64,000 bases of DNA from Streptomyces muensis (GTDB taxonomy: Bacteria > Actinomycetota > Actinomycetes > Streptomycetales > Streptomycetaceae): contig NZ_JAKEIP010000002.1 in the NCBI RefSeq assembly GCF_021474425.1, forward strand, positions 1 through 64,000, in the 5' to 3' direction. The notes under the pieces are model-generated. The model saw only the letters and a list, made by a program, of their open reading frames with translations, was not told where the DNA came from and ran no database searches. The translations under genes were made by a program, and so were the position numbers. Positions 8,251 to 18,045 of the stretch are shown piece after piece. The stretch's first letter is position 1, and every line of letters starts with the position of its first letter.

Positions 8251-8736
8251 TCAGAGAGCGGTCCTCGACGCCTCGGAACGGAGCAGGGTGCTGAGGTTGG
8301 CCATGGAGGTGCGCATGCCGGCGCGCATCGCGGGCTGCTGTATGGAGTCGAGGAGCAGGCCCAGCGGGCCGAGGCCGATGGTGTACTCGACCTGGTAGAG
8401 CATCTCCGTCGCCTCCCGGCCGTCGGCGCTCTGGACCGGGCGGAACTCGAAGATGTTGGTGACGTCCTGGAGTGGGGCGAATCCGGTGCCGGTGTCGACG
8501 CGGCGCTTGAAGGGCTCGATCTCCTTGACCGTCCAGACCGAGTCGGTCTTGAGCGGGCCGAGGGTGCGGTTGCGCTCGGAGTAGGTCTTGCCGACGGTGG
8601 CGACGCCGTGGTGGTCGGTGACCTCGATGGCCCCGGCGACCCACTCGGCGTACCGGTCGGTGCGGGAGATGACGTCCCAGACCCGCCCGAGGGGGGCGTC
8701 GATGACGGCGGTCTCGGCGACGACGAAACGGTTCAT
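8251..8736 (-). CDS. SRPBCC (START/polyketide-cyclase-like) family protein
   Basis: A 161-residue helix-grip-fold protein; the family binds hydrophobic ligands in a deep pocket and includes aromatase/cyclases and carbon monoxide dehydrogenase subunit G relatives. The N-terminal AVIDAPLGRVWDVISRTDRY pattern is typical, with a long C-terminal helix. ATG 8736 follows AAGGGA at a good distance; the longer upstream frame only shadows the amine oxidase. It lies 35 bases downstream of the flavin amine oxidase gene, so both probably act on the same hydrophobic or aromatic metabolite. Function beyond ligand binding is not readable. Confidence 0.8.
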   Translation of the reverse strand: MNRFVVAETAVIDAPLGRVWDVISRTDRYAEWVAGAIEVTDHHGVATVGKTYSERNRTLGPLKTDSVWTVKEIEPFKRRVDTGTGFAPLQDVTNIFEFRPVQSADGREATEMLYQVEYTIGLGPLGLLLDSIQQPAMRAGMRTSMANLSTLLRSEASRTAL

Positions 8737-8771
8737 GGCAGGGTTCCCTTGCTTGTCGGTACTTCTTGCGC

Positions 8772-10184
8772 TCAGTTCTGGTGGAGGAGTTCGGTGGCGG
8801 TGTGGCGGCCGGAGCGGACCGCGCCGTCCATGTAGCCGTTCCAGTACGGGGAGAACTCGGCGCCCGCCCAGTGCACGCGGCCGTGGGGGCGGCCCATCCA
8901 TGGGCCGAAGTCGGTGAGCACGCCGGGGGCGGCGACGGAGGTGGGGCCGCCCTGGGTCCACTGCTCGGCGGTCCAGTCCTGCTCGACGTAGTCGGCGGTG
9001 TCGAAGGCGCGGTCCCCGACGGCTTGGGCGAAGCAGCGCAGGACGGCGCCTCGGCGCTCGGCGGCCGGGCGGTGGGCCCACTTGCGCCATTCCTTGCCGC
9101 CGAGGAAGCCCATCAGGACGCCCGGTCCGCCGTCGGGCGGGGTGTTGTCGAACATCTCGCGGATGGGGGAGCCGCCGCGCAGCAGGCCCATGCCGGAGAG
9201 CCCGTCCTCCCGCCAGAACGGCTTGTCGTAGACGGCGACACACTTCATGAGGGTGCCGAACGGCAGCCGCTGGAAGAGCTGGTCCTGTTGGGCCGGCAGC
9301 AGCGGGTCCCACACGATCCGCGAGGCCACCAGCGGCGGTACGGCCACGATCACTCGGTCGGCCCGCCAGTCACCGGCGTCGGAGACCACGGTGACACCGG
9401 TGGAGTCCTGGCTGACGCGTCGCACCGGCGCCGACAGGTGGACGCGGCCGTCGAGTTCTTCGGCGAGGCGCTGGGCGACGAGCTGTGAGCCGCCGACGAA
9501 GCGGCTGTCCTGGGCGCCTCCGGTGGTACCGGTGCCGCGTTCCATGGTGCCGGGGTGGGTCTCGTTGCCGAAGGTGGAGACGTACCAGAGGCTGAACAGG
9601 GCGGAGGCGTCGCGGGCCTCGCCGCCGTAAGCGGAGTTCAGGAACAGGTTGATCATGTCGACGGCGTCGCCGGTGATCTCTGCCTTGCGCAGCCAGGTCT
9701 CGTAGGTCATGCCGTCCAGTTCACGGGCGTTCGAGGCCTTCCACGGGGCGGCCGGGTCCACCTTGGCCGCGGCCTGGCCGATGCGGGCCAGGGCGATACC
9801 CATGTCCGGCAGCGCGAACAGGTCCGGAGGGGTGTGCCCCGTGAACCGCTTGGCCTTGCCGTCGTTGACGTAGACCGTCTCGCCGGGGACGGCGGCCTGG
9901 TAGGTGGCCACGCCGACCTCCTTGGCCAGCGCCAGGATGTGGGCCTGGGTGGGGCCCACGAACTGCCCGCCGATCTCGGTCACTTGACCGTCGCCGAGGT
10001 CGTGGTTGAGCAGCCGACCGCCGACCCGGTCACGAGCCTCCAGTACGGCCACGGACTTGCCCGCCGCGACGAGCTCCCGTGCCGCGGTCAGACCGGCCAG
10101 CCCCGCACCGATCACCACTACATCCGCCCTGTGGGCGTGGCGCGCCGCGGCGACGTCCGTGTCCGTGTTCTGCGTGCTGCTCAT
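8772..10184 (-). CDS. Flavin monoamine oxidase
   Basis: A 470-residue FAD-dependent amine oxidase that would oxidise a primary amine to aldehyde, ammonia and H2O2. The N-terminal FAD fold VVVIGAGLAGLTAAREL with the downstream LEARDRVGGR motif is clear, as is the C-terminal flavin-contact segment RVHWAGAEFSPYWNGYMDGA. Length and layout match bacterial tyramine/putrescine-type oxidases. ATG 10184 is preferred because AAGGAG lies six bases upstream; GTG 10190 is the in-frame alternative. It heads a leftward operon with the SRPBCC gene and is divergent from an MMPL transporter. The aldehyde it makes could feed the nearby aldehyde dehydrogenase, but that is inference. Confidence 0.87.
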   Translation of the reverse strand: MSSTQNTDTDVAAARHAHRADVVVIGAGLAGLTAARELVAAGKSVAVLEARDRVGGRLLNHDLGDGQVTEIGGQFVGPTQAHILALAKEVGVATYQAAVPGETVYVNDGKAKRFTGHTPPDLFALPDMGIALARIGQAAAKVDPAAPWKASNARELDGMTYETWLRKAEITGDAVDMINLFLNSAYGGEARDASALFSLWYVSTFGNETHPGTMERGTGTTGGAQDSRFVGGSQLVAQRLAEELDGRVHLSAPVRRVSQDSTGVTVVSDAGDWRADRVIVAVPPLVASRIVWDPLLPAQQDQLFQRLPFGTLMKCVAVYDKPFWREDGLSGMGLLRGGSPIREMFDNTPPDGGPGVLMGFLGGKEWRKWAHRPAAERRGAVLRCFAQAVGDRAFDTADYVEQDWTAEQWTQGGPTSVAAPGVLTDFGPWMGRPHGRVHWAGAEFSPYWNGYMDGAVRSGRHTATELLHQN

Positions 10185-10541
10185 GATCACTCCTTGTCTT
10201 GGGGTGGTCCCGGCGCTGCGGACGCGCTCCGCGGGGAGAGCGGTGCAGGCCCATGACCTGGCTCTTCCCGGGGGCGGTGTGCTCCGGTGGCCATCACCAT
10301 ACAGACGACATGGTCGACTGACAATGTCGCAAGTTCAAGTTGAGTGATTTAGTCGCATGATTTGGTCGTTCGACTTGAGCAGCTGATAAAGTCGGTCCGC
10401 GAAGCGCGCCAGATGCCACCCACGGCACCGGTATGCCTCATGCCCTAGCCGCTCGGCGGCACGGGCCCACCCGCTCCACCGTTCGTGCCGCGTCCGCAAC
10501 GCGGCGTCCGGAAAATTCCTTACCGACCTTGGGAGTTCGCC
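10185..10541. promoter_or_regulatory. Divergent promoter region with candidate TetR operators
   Basis: This gene-free region separates the amine oxidase and MMPL genes. It holds an inverted repeat GACAT-N12-ATGTC (10307-10328) enclosing GGTCGAC, and the core GGTCGTTCGAC at 10364-10374, which also occurs upstream of tetR at 8142-8152 with one difference. The local AT content rises around 10315-10395, as expected for promoters. I could not assign -10/-35 boxes with confidence. Confidence 0.45.
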
Positions 10542-12740
10542 ATGGCAGTCCTGCTCCATCGGCTGGGCCGCAGCGCCTACCGCCATCGCAAGCTGGTGCT
10601 CGGTATCTGGCTCGTGATCCTGGCCGCGCTCATCACGTGCGCGGGCGTGTTCGGCGGCAAGCTCGACGACCGCTTCACCGTGCCGGGCACCGAGTCGCAG
10701 CGCGCGCTGGACACGCTCGGCAAGACGCTGCCCGAAGCCTCCGGAGCGGGCGCCCAGATCGTCTTCACCGCACCCGAGGGCCACCACCTCACCGAGGCCC
10801 GCTACACCGCGGCCATAGCCAAAACCGAGGCGGCGGCCACGAAGGCACCTCAGGTCAAAGCCGTCATGGGCCCGAGCCAGTCCGGGGCCGTCTCTGCCGA
10901 CCGGAGCACAGCGATCGTGCAGGTGCAGTACTCCGTACAGCGGGCCGAGGTGCGCCCTTCGTCCCTGGACGTGATCGAACGGGCGGCTGAGAAGGCCGAG
11001 AAGAGCGGGCTCACGACCTCGGTCGGCGGCAGTGCCTACGGCAGCAACGGCGTGCACATAGGCCCGTCCGAGATCATCGGCGTCGCCGTCGCCGTGCTCG
11101 TCCTCGTCGTCACCTTCGGCTCCCTGCTCGCCGCGGGCATGTCACTGCTGCCCGCCCTGCTCGGCGTGGCCGTGGGACTCGCCGGGCTGCTCGCCCTCAC
11201 CCCGGCGTTCAGCATCTCCTCCACCGCCATCACGCTCGCGCTGATGCTGGGGCTGGCCGTGGGCATCGACTACAGCCTGTTCATCCTGACCCGCCACCGT
11301 CAGCAACTCGCCCGCGGAACCGACCCGCAGGAGTCCATCGCACTGGCCAACGGCACCGCAGGCAGCGCGGTCGTCTTCGCCGGCAGCACCGTGATCATCG
11401 CTCTGGCCGCACTCAGCGTCATCGGCATCCCGTTCCTGACCGTGATGGGCCTCGGTGCCGCCGGAGCCGTCCTTGTCGCGGTCCTGGCCGCGATCACCCT
11501 GCTCCCGGCCCTCGCCGGATTCGCCGGCACGCGGCTGACCCCGCAGCCCGGCAGCAAGGAGGCCCAGCGGGCCACCGACCCCGACGGATCCGCCGGCCGG
11601 ACGACCCTGGGCGCTCGCTGGGTGATGACCGTCGTCGCCAAGCCCCTGCTCACCGTCCTCGCCGTCGCCGGCATCCTCGTCGCACTGGCGCTCCCCGCGA
11701 CGGACCTGCGCCTCGCTCTCCCGGACAACGGCTCGGCCCCGGTCACCTCCACCGAACGCAAGGCGTACGACACGGTCAACGACAAGTTCGGCCCCGGCTT
11801 CAACGGCCCACTCCTGGTGCTGACCGAGACCGACAAGGGCGCGGGCGCGCACGCGGGCGCTCAAGCCGCGCAGAAGCTCCGTAACCTCAACGGGGTCATG
11901 ACCGTCCTGCCCCCCGCCCCCACACACGACCCCTCGCAGACCGTCATCCAGGTCATCCCGAAGACCGGCCCGGACAGCACCCGCACCGGCCAGCTCGTCC
12001 GCGACATCCGCGCCGCCGCCCCGGACATCCGCGAGACAACCGGAGCGACGATCGCGGTCACCGGCACCACCGCCGTCAACATCGACGTCTCCAACCGCCT
12101 CAGCGACTCCCTGCTGCCGTTCATCGTGATCGTCGTCGGCCTGAGCCTGATCCTGCTGACCATGGTGTTCCGCTCGCTGGTCGTCCCGCTCAAGGCCGCC
12201 GTCGGATTCCTGCTGTCGGTGGCGGCCTCGCTCGGCCTGGTCGTCGCCCTGTTCCAGTGGGGCTGGCTGGCAGACACCCTCGGCCTCGCCCACACCGGCC
12301 CCGTCGTCAGCTTCCTGCCGATCATCCTGACCGGCGTACTCTTCGGACTCGCCATGGACTACGAGGTGTTCCTCGTCTCGGGGATGCGCGAGGAATGGGT
12401 CCACACCGGCATGGCCCGCAGGTCGGTGACCGACGGCGCGCGACACAGCGTCCGAGTTGTCACCGCGGCCGCCCTGATCATGTTCACCGTGTTCGCCGGG
12501 TTCTTCCCGCTCGACGACGCCCTGATCAAGCCCATCGCCTTCGCGCTCGCCGTCGGCGTCGCCATCGACGCCTTCGCCGTCCGCCTGACCCTCGTCCCGG
12601 CAGTCCTCGCCCTCGCCGGACGCCACGCCTGGTGGCTCCCCGCCTGGCTCGCCCGCGCCCTGCCCGACCTCGACGTAGAAGGCACACGCCTCCAGAAGAC
12701 CCCGCAGACGCAGCACAAGGAGCCCGAGCCAGCCCGCTGA
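10542..12740 (+). CDS. MMPL-family RND transporter
   Basis: A 732-residue membrane protein of the actinobacterial MMPL/ActII-3 type, which moves lipids or small hydrophobic molecules using the proton gradient. The pattern is one TM segment, an extracytoplasmic domain, five or six TM segments, and then the same again. Each repeat has a hallmark: GLAVGIDYSLFILTRHR in the first half and GLAMDYEVFLVSGMREE in the second. ATG 10542 has GGGAG at 10531-10535. It is divergent from the amine oxidase and probably controlled by the TetR at 7521-8108. Substrate is unknown. Confidence 0.9.
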   Translation: MAVLLHRLGRSAYRHRKLVLGIWLVILAALITCAGVFGGKLDDRFTVPGTESQRALDTLGKTLPEASGAGAQIVFTAPEGHHLTEARYTAAIAKTEAAATKAPQVKAVMGPSQSGAVSADRSTAIVQVQYSVQRAEVRPSSLDVIERAAEKAEKSGLTTSVGGSAYGSNGVHIGPSEIIGVAVAVLVLVVTFGSLLAAGMSLLPALLGVAVGLAGLLALTPAFSISSTAITLALMLGLAVGIDYSLFILTRHRQQLARGTDPQESIALANGTAGSAVVFAGSTVIIALAALSVIGIPFLTVMGLGAAGAVLVAVLAAITLLPALAGFAGTRLTPQPGSKEAQRATDPDGSAGRTTLGARWVMTVVAKPLLTVLAVAGILVALALPATDLRLALPDNGSAPVTSTERKAYDTVNDKFGPGFNGPLLVLTETDKGAGAHAGAQAAQKLRNLNGVMTVLPPAPTHDPSQTVIQVIPKTGPDSTRTGQLVRDIRAAAPDIRETTGATIAVTGTTAVNIDVSNRLSDSLLPFIVIVVGLSLILLTMVFRSLVVPLKAAVGFLLSVAASLGLVVALFQWGWLADTLGLAHTGPVVSFLPIILTGVLFGLAMDYEVFLVSGMREEWVHTGMARRSVTDGARHSVRVVTAAALIMFTVFAGFFPLDDALIKPIAFALAVGVAIDAFAVRLTLVPAVLALAGRHAWWLPAWLARALPDLDVEGTRLQKTPQTQHKEPEPAR

Positions 12741-12782
12741 ACCGCCTGCGCCCCCAGCGGACTCGCCGCCGAAAGGAGCCCT

Positions 12783-12810
12783 GCCCCGGAAGAACCACCA
12801 CCTCCGGGGC
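12783..12810 (+). terminator. Hairpin downstream of MMPL gene
   Basis: GCCCCGGA (12783-12790) and TCCGGGGC (12803-12810) pair perfectly around a 12-base loop, about 45 bases after the MMPL stop. The rest of 12811-13110 shows no supportable gene. Confidence 0.6.
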
Positions 12811-13109
12811 GGGGCCTCACCTTTGCTGGGGGTGCCGTCTCCCAAGGCGCCCCGATCACGGGGACACAACCAGGCTGGCTGGAACACCGCCCCCACCATG
12901 GCGAGCAGCACGGGGCGCTCCCTCACCTAGAGACGGGATGGAGTGTCACTGCGTGGGCCGAATCCGGGCAGGGTCTGGCCGGGACGCGAGAGGGCCTTGA
13001 GGGATTTCGGCTGGGGGTTCCTCGGAGAGTTCAAGGAGCAGGTGAAACAGCGTGCCAGTCGCTGAGGGAGACGGAGACGTCCGGTCCTTTGCTGAGATAG
13101 CTGTGAAGG

Positions 13110-13348
13110 GCGCTTGACCGGAACTCGACCGGGTCGAGGCCGAGTTTGTGGGCGGCGATGTCCATCATCCGCTCCACGACCCACATGTGCTGGAGCCGGG
13201 AGTAGCCGCGGTTGGGGTGGACGGGGCCCTTGTTGGTGTAGACGGTGCGATAGCGGACCTTCAGGTGCTTGAGCTGGTAGCAGGCGTTGGCGACCTGGGT
13301 CCAGATGGCTCCGCCGAGCGGCTCGTAGCGGGCGTACGCGCCGCCTCG
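13110..13348 (-). pseudogene. Molybdenum-hydroxylase large-subunit fragment
   Basis: About 78 codons resemble the molybdopterin-binding subunit of xanthine/CO-dehydrogenase-type enzymes: a GAYARYEPLGGAIWTQ start, the cofactor-contact segment TNKGPVHPNRGYSRLQ, and ERMMDIAAHKLGLDPVEFR. Full-length relatives run to about 700-800 residues, so this is an internal scrap. The upstream end fuses in the same strand to transposase sequence at about 13345, and the downstream end degenerates after DPVEFR. The gene was probably broken by insertion or deletion involving the adjacent IS. Confidence 0.65.
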
Positions 13349-14279
13349 GTCGTGACGACATGCGTTATCAGGTGCGGGTGGTGTGCGTCGCAGGTCTCGG
13401 TCAGGTGGACCTTGTAGCCGCTCCACTCGGTGGCGTTTTTGATGCAGTAGCGGGCCTCGCCGTCGTAGGGGGATTCGATGCGGTCGCGGGAGGGTGGCAT
13501 GTCCTTCGGCTCCCGCATCCGCACCCGGTCCTCGACGATGACGAACTCCTGGATCCAGCACAGGCGAAGGGCCTCAACGGCCGGAATTTGCGGCAATCAT
13601 GACGGGGCGTGAGGATCGTTGATCGCGGTCAGCAGCCGGATGCGTCCTCGCCGGTCTGCTGCATGTACTGCCTGCGCGGGCCCTCACCACGTGGCAGTCG
13701 GTAGTCTCGATGCGCCGCTGGTAGCGGTCGAACCAGTCGGCCGGCACCGTTCGCCGCAGCCAGTCGCCGGCCGCGGCGGCCAGCGCGTTCAGGGCACTGC
13801 GCAGGTGTTCCGCGGTGTTCTCCACCCGGTTCAGCCGGCGCACCGCGGCCAGGACATGCGTGGAATCGGTGCGCTGACCGCCGGGCCTCACCAGCAGGCC
13901 GGCCTCCTGCAACCGCCGCGGCGCCCGGTCGGCCACCAGACGGTCGCGGAACTCGCTCAGCACGGGAATGGTCGAACCCGGGATCGGTTAACTCCAGCCC
14001 CAGAAGAAACTTCCAGTCGATGCGCCCGCGCACGGCAGCGGTCGCCTGGCGATCCGACAGGCCCTCCACGAACTGCAGCACCGACACGAGCGCCAACTGA
14101 TGTGGCGGCCAGGCGGGTTGACCACGTTGTGGGAACAGCTCCACGAAGTCCTCGTCGGCGAACAGCGGCCCGAGCGCCTCCGGGATCCGCATGCACAGAC
14201 AGCCCTTGGGAAAGGCCAGCCGGGCCATCTCGGCGGTCTGGGTCGGAACCTCGCCCGGCAGACGTGGACGCAGCGACAT
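13345..14279 (-). pseudogene. IS1182-type transposase, multiply frameshifted and truncated
   Basis: The reading starts MSLRPRLPGEVPTQTAEM at ATG 14279 and continues with FPKGCLCMRIPEALGPLFAD, LVSVLQFVEGLSDRQA and GLELTDPGFDHS. It shifts frame near 13965 into LSEFRDRLVADR and RQRTDSTHVLAAVRRLNRVE-like sequence, and shifts again near 13700. A TGA stands where Trp is expected in DPHAPS-W-LPQIPAVEALR, and the remnant ends with YDGEARYCIKNATEWSGYKV and HLTETCDAHHPHLITHV. These blocks are characteristic of IS1182-family DDE transposases. The C-terminal third is missing, replaced by the molybdenum-hydroxylase scrap. It cannot encode an active transposase. Confidence 0.75.
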
Positions 14280-14689
14280 CTCGATCACCTCACGCTCGCG
14301 CCCCCACGCCGATCCGGCCATCATCCCGCCACCGCAAGGTCATTTGGCGACCACCACCGAATTCGCCAACGGTGTCCTGAGAGGGACGTGACCGAAGCCC
14401 GCCCCGAACTGCCTGCCGGCATCGACCCCCTGGGCACCCGAGATCGATACCGGCCGTCGCTGGGTCGGCCCGCCGCACTGCAGGCGGTCAGCGCCGCCGG
14501 CCTACGGGCCATCCACCAAAACCGACCAGAGCTGTCCCGGACCGTGAGGACGCCGCGTCAACGCGCGCAGTTCATCCATTGGTCATCTTGAGTACTCCTG
14601 GAATTACCTCGCAATTCTCAGCTGCTTCTCACATCCCACCGGTTTTGTGTCCTGCGTCGCCCGATCGGGCCGTACGACGAAGGAGGCGC
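14280..14689. promoter_or_regulatory. Gene-free region with candidate regulator site before the VTC gene
   Basis: About 410 bases without a supportable gene. Close to the VTC start there is a direct repeat TTCTCA at 14615-14620 and 14626-14631 (11-base period, typical of OmpR-type regulator sites), overlapping an inverted repeat GAATT-N7-AATTC (14601-14617). Two OmpR-type regulators are encoded in the cluster. The part from 14280 to 14590 shows nothing recognisable. Confidence 0.4.
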
Positions 14690-15595
14690 ATGGTGGCACT
14701 ACCGGTGACCACGTGGCGGAAACCCGAGAGCCGGGAGGAGGAGCAGCGCCCGGCAGAGGAACAGCCGTTGCACGTGGCCAGCAGGCTGCACTCGTTCAAC
14801 CGGTTCGAGCTCAAGTACCTCGTACCGGTCGAGGAGGCGGCCGAGATCCGGGACGAGCTGGCCGAGCGGATGGACCGCGATCTGAACAGCCCGGTCGGCG
14901 GGTACGGCGTGTGGAGCCTGTACTACGACACCCCGCAGCTGCGGTTCTACTGGGAGAAGATCGAGGGCCTGAAGTTCCGGCGAAAGCTGCGCATCCGCCA
15001 CTACGGCAACCTGGACGGGGTCACCGACGAGGCCCCTGTGTGCGTGGAGATCAAGCAGCGCGTCAACCGGGTCACACAGAAGCGCCGCATCACCCTCCCG
15101 TACGGCGTCGCCCGCCAGTTGTGCGACGGCCGGGAGATGGTGGAGCACTCCGCCAAGGAGAGCGCCTTCATCCAGGAGGTGCTCGAACTTGTCGTACGGC
15201 TGAATCTCCAACCCACCGCGATCACCGGCTACCAGCGTGAGGCCCTGGTCGGCCGAGACGCGGACACCGGACTGCGGGTGACCTTCGACCGGCGCATCCG
15301 TGGCCGGGACCGGGACTTCCACTTCGGGACACCGACCCCCGAGCACCGGTTCACCATCCCGCCGCACCTGTCGGTGATGGAGATCAAGGTCAACGAGCGC
15401 ACGCCGTACTGGATCACGGACCTTGCGGCGCGTCGGAACCTCAACCTGATCCGGGTCTCCAAGTACGTGCAGTCCATCGAGGCGTTCGGCCTGGCACCCC
15501 GGTCCGTGTTCCACATCCACGAGGCGGACCACCAGCCGCCGCACACCCCCACGTACTCGGCGCACGAAGCGCCCTTGAAAGCAGGAGCACAGTGA
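14690..15595 (+). CDS. VTC-domain polyphosphate polymerase
   Basis: A 301-residue soluble VTC-domain protein. In yeast the related domain makes polyphosphate from ATP inside a tunnel lined with basic residues. Tunnel-like beta strands with alternating Arg/Lys/Glu are visible: RFELKYLVP, RRKLRIRHYG, VCVEIKQR, ITGYQREAL and MEIKVNERTPYWI. AAGGAGG at 14680-14686 supports ATG 14690, or the adjacent GTG 14693. The stop overlaps the next start (GTGA), so it is translationally coupled to the DUF4956 gene. VTC, DUF4956 and CotH genes are commonly seen together in bacteria, but their joint role is not established to my knowledge. Confidence 0.85.
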   Translation: MVALPVTTWRKPESREEEQRPAEEQPLHVASRLHSFNRFELKYLVPVEEAAEIRDELAERMDRDLNSPVGGYGVWSLYYDTPQLRFYWEKIEGLKFRRKLRIRHYGNLDGVTDEAPVCVEIKQRVNRVTQKRRITLPYGVARQLCDGREMVEHSAKESAFIQEVLELVVRLNLQPTAITGYQREALVGRDADTGLRVTFDRRIRGRDRDFHFGTPTPEHRFTIPPHLSVMEIKVNERTPYWITDLAARRNLNLIRVSKYVQSIEAFGLAPRSVFHIHEADHQPPHTPTYSAHEAPLKAGAQ

Positions 15596-16269
15596 ACTTC
15601 GATCTGCAGGAACTCAGCGGTACGTTCAGCGTTACCGACGTGGTCGTCGCCATGGCGCTGTCGTTCATTCTGAGCACGATGATCGGCCACGTGTACCGGT
15701 ACACGCACCGCAACGTCTCCTACAGCCAGTCCTACGTCCAGACGCTCATCATCGTCGGGATGGTTGTCGCCCTGATCATGCTGGTGGTCGGATCGAACCT
15801 GGCCCGGGCCTTCTCGTTGGTCGGCGCGTTGTCGCTGATCCGGTTCCGGAATGCCATCAAGGAGACCAGGGACGTCGGCTTCGTCTTCTTGGCCATGGCC
15901 ATCGGCATGGCCTGCGGTGCCCGCTTCTACACCCTCGCCGCCGTCGCGGCCGTGGTGATCTCCGTGGTCGTCGTCGTGATGTTCAAGTTCAACTGGTTCG
16001 CCCTGAGCGTCCAGCGCCAGGTCGTCAAGGTCCAGATCCCCGCGGGCGAGGACTACACCTCGGCCATCCGTGACGTCCTCATCCGGTACACCACGGAGTT
16101 CGAGCTGGTGAGCACCGAGACGATCCGCGGCGGCGCGCTGACCGAGGTGTTCTACACGGTGCGCATGAAGAAGGGCACCGAGCCCGGCGACCTGGTGGCC
16201 GCGCTGCAAGAGCGGACATCGGGCCAGCGGGTGACCGTGTTGACCGGTTACGACTCGACCGACCTGTGA
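15592..16269 (+). CDS. DUF4956 membrane protein
   Basis: A 225-residue protein with about four N-terminal TM segments (roughly residues 14-32, 46-66, 75-95 and 100-132) and a cytoplasmic C-terminal domain of about 90 residues with a ferredoxin-like look. The central [20 protein letters not shown] stretch is typical of the family. GTG 15592 overlaps the VTC stop, and its own stop overlaps the CotH start, so the three are tightly coupled. Function is unknown; the position suggests a membrane partner or conduit for the VTC product. Confidence 0.85.
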   Translation: MNFDLQELSGTFSVTDVVVAMALSFILSTMIGHVYRYTHRNVSYSQSYVQTLIIVGMVVALIMLVVGSNLARAFSLVGALSLIRFRNAIKETRDVGFVFLAMAIGMACGARFYTLAAVAAVVISVVVVVMFKFNWFALSVQRQVVKVQIPAGEDYTSAIRDVLIRYTTEFELVSTETIRGGALTEVFYTVRMKKGTEPGDLVAALQERTSGQRVTVLTGYDSTDL

Positions 16270-18038
16270 TGGCCGGCGGCAGCGAGGCGGCCCCCACGGC
16301 CGCTGTGCGCAGGCCGCGGCGGATGCGGGACCGGGTACGCGTACGGCTGCGGCACCACTGGAAGCCGGCCGGCGCCCTCTGCGCGGGACTGGTGGTGATG
16401 GTCTATTTCTTCGGCGACGCCCGAGTCTCGCCGTACGTCACCTCCTCCTCCCGCGTGGAGGCGGACGCCATCACGGAGAACGTCGAGGGCACGGTCGACC
16501 TGTACGACACCTCGGTCTCCCACTCCATCCAACTGGAGTACGACCAGACCGACTTCACCAAGATGATGAAGGAGTTCCGCGAGGACGGGACCAAGGACTA
16601 CATCGAGGCCGACCTCACCATCGACGGCGTCTACCTCGAGGACGTCGGAATCCGCCTCAAGGGCAACTCCACACTGGCGTCCCTGCGCGGAAGCGGCCAG
16701 GGCAGGCCCGGTGGCGGCCGGACCATGCCCGAAGGCGCCGAGCAGGGCGCCCCGGAGGCGCAGCAGGACGGCGCAACCGGGGGCCGGGACCGCGGCCAGG
16801 CCAATGGCCGCGGTCCCGGCGGGGCCGGTGGCATCGGGGGCGGGATCACGCAGTACGACCTGTCCGAGAAGAAGCCCGAGGAACTGCCGTGGCTCATCAA
16901 GATCGACGAGTTCATCGAGGGCCGCGCCTATCAGGGCGAGCGTGAGATCTCGCTGCGCCCCGGCAGCAACGGCCAGGTTCCGGTGAACGAGGCCCTCGCG
17001 CTGAGCCTGACGGACACCACCGGTCAGAAGAACGAGCGGTACGCCTTCACTTCGGTACAGGTCAACACCCGCCCGGTCGCCGCCCGGTTGATGGTCGAGA
17101 GCCCGGACACGGAGTACGCGGAGTCCATCGCTGACGGCAACGGCGTGCTCTACAAGGCGCGGGCCGGCGGCAGCTTCGAGTACAAGGGCGACGACCCGAC
17201 CGACTACGAGGAGTCGTTCGAGCAGCTCAACAAGGTGGGCAGTCAGGACCTGGAGCCGGTCATGAAGCTCATCAAGTGGGCGAACGAGGCGTCGGACGAG
17301 GAGTTCGAGAAGGAACTCGACCAGTACCTGGACGTCGAGTCCCTGGCGACGTACCTCGCCGCGCAGAACCTGCTCATGAACTTCGACGACATGGCCGGAC
17401 CCGGCAAGAACTATCTGCTGTGGTACGACCTGGACACCAAGAAGTTCTCGGTCCTGGGATGGGACTACAACCTCACCTTCACCGGCGATGCGACCTCGGG
17501 CCCGGACGACGACACGGGCATGGGCGGTGCCTTCGGTGGTGGCGCTGGAGGTGCCACCGGGCAGAGCAGCCAGGGCGGCCAGGGCACAGGTGGCCAAGCC
17601 GCGCAGAACATGCCCTCCGGGATGCCGTCAGGAATGCCCGAAGGAATGCCCGAAGGAATGCCTTCGGGGATGCCCGAGAATCTGCCGGAAGGCATGCCGT
17701 CCGGAATGCCTTCCGGTCTGCCGGGCGGTCAGAACGGCCAAGGCGGTCAGGGCGGTGAGGGCGAAGGCGGTGGGTTCGCCGGCATGATCGGCCACCCGCT
17801 GAAGGAGCGCTTCCTGGACTCGGACACCTTCGATCCCGTCTACAAGAAGGCGTACAACGAGCTGTACGAGAAGTTCTACGGCTCCGGGACCGCCCTGAAG
17901 GCGCTGAACGCCATCGCCGAACAGGCGGGGAAGGCCGGTGCCGACGGCAAGGAGCTGGACTCCGCCGTCGAGAAGCTGCGCAAGACGGTCACCGAGCGTA
18001 CCGCGGCACTGGCCAAGAACAAGGAAGTGACCGGCTGA
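16266..18038 (+). CDS. cotH: CotH-family kinase with MPSG-repeat insert
   Basis: A 590-residue protein: basic cytoplasmic N-terminus, one TM segment (about residues 37-55), then an extracytoplasmic CotH domain. CotH proteins are atypical secreted protein kinases; Bacillus CotH phosphorylates spore-coat proteins on serines. Visible blocks are [46 protein letters not shown] and the metal-binding-type [10 protein letters not shown]. Two low-complexity inserts interrupt the domain, one Gly/Gln-rich (residues 140-195) and one with MPSG/MPEG repeats (about 448-488). GTG 16266 overlaps the DUF4956 stop; ATG 16269 is equally possible. A strong hairpin follows the stop. Confidence 0.85.
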   Translation: MMAGGSEAAPTAAVRRPRRMRDRVRVRLRHHWKPAGALCAGLVVMVYFFGDARVSPYVTSSSRVEADAITENVEGTVDLYDTSVSHSIQLEYDQTDFTKMMKEFREDGTKDYIEADLTIDGVYLEDVGIRLKGNSTLASLRGSGQGRPGGGRTMPEGAEQGAPEAQQDGATGGRDRGQANGRGPGGAGGIGGGITQYDLSEKKPEELPWLIKIDEFIEGRAYQGEREISLRPGSNGQVPVNEALALSLTDTTGQKNERYAFTSVQVNTRPVAARLMVESPDTEYAESIADGNGVLYKARAGGSFEYKGDDPTDYEESFEQLNKVGSQDLEPVMKLIKWANEASDEEFEKELDQYLDVESLATYLAAQNLLMNFDDMAGPGKNYLLWYDLDTKKFSVLGWDYNLTFTGDATSGPDDDTGMGGAFGGGAGGATGQSSQGGQGTGGQAAQNMPSGMPSGMPEGMPEGMPSGMPENLPEGMPSGMPSGLPGGQNGQGGQGGEGEGGGFAGMIGHPLKERFLDSDTFDPVYKKAYNELYEKFYGSGTALKALNAIAEQAGKAGADGKELDSAVEKLRKTVTERTAALAKNKEVTG

Positions 18039-18045
18039 TCACCGG

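Noticed and set aside
11142-12926. A 594-codon minus-strand frame opposite the MMPL gene
   Set aside because: Glu/Gly/Asp-rich shadow of a membrane-protein gene; no ribosome site or domain.
14380-14591. Plus-strand frame reading ALQAVSAAGLRAIHQNRPEL near its end
   Set aside because: It continues antisense through the dead transposase, has no clear start or ribosome site, and matches nothing I recognise.
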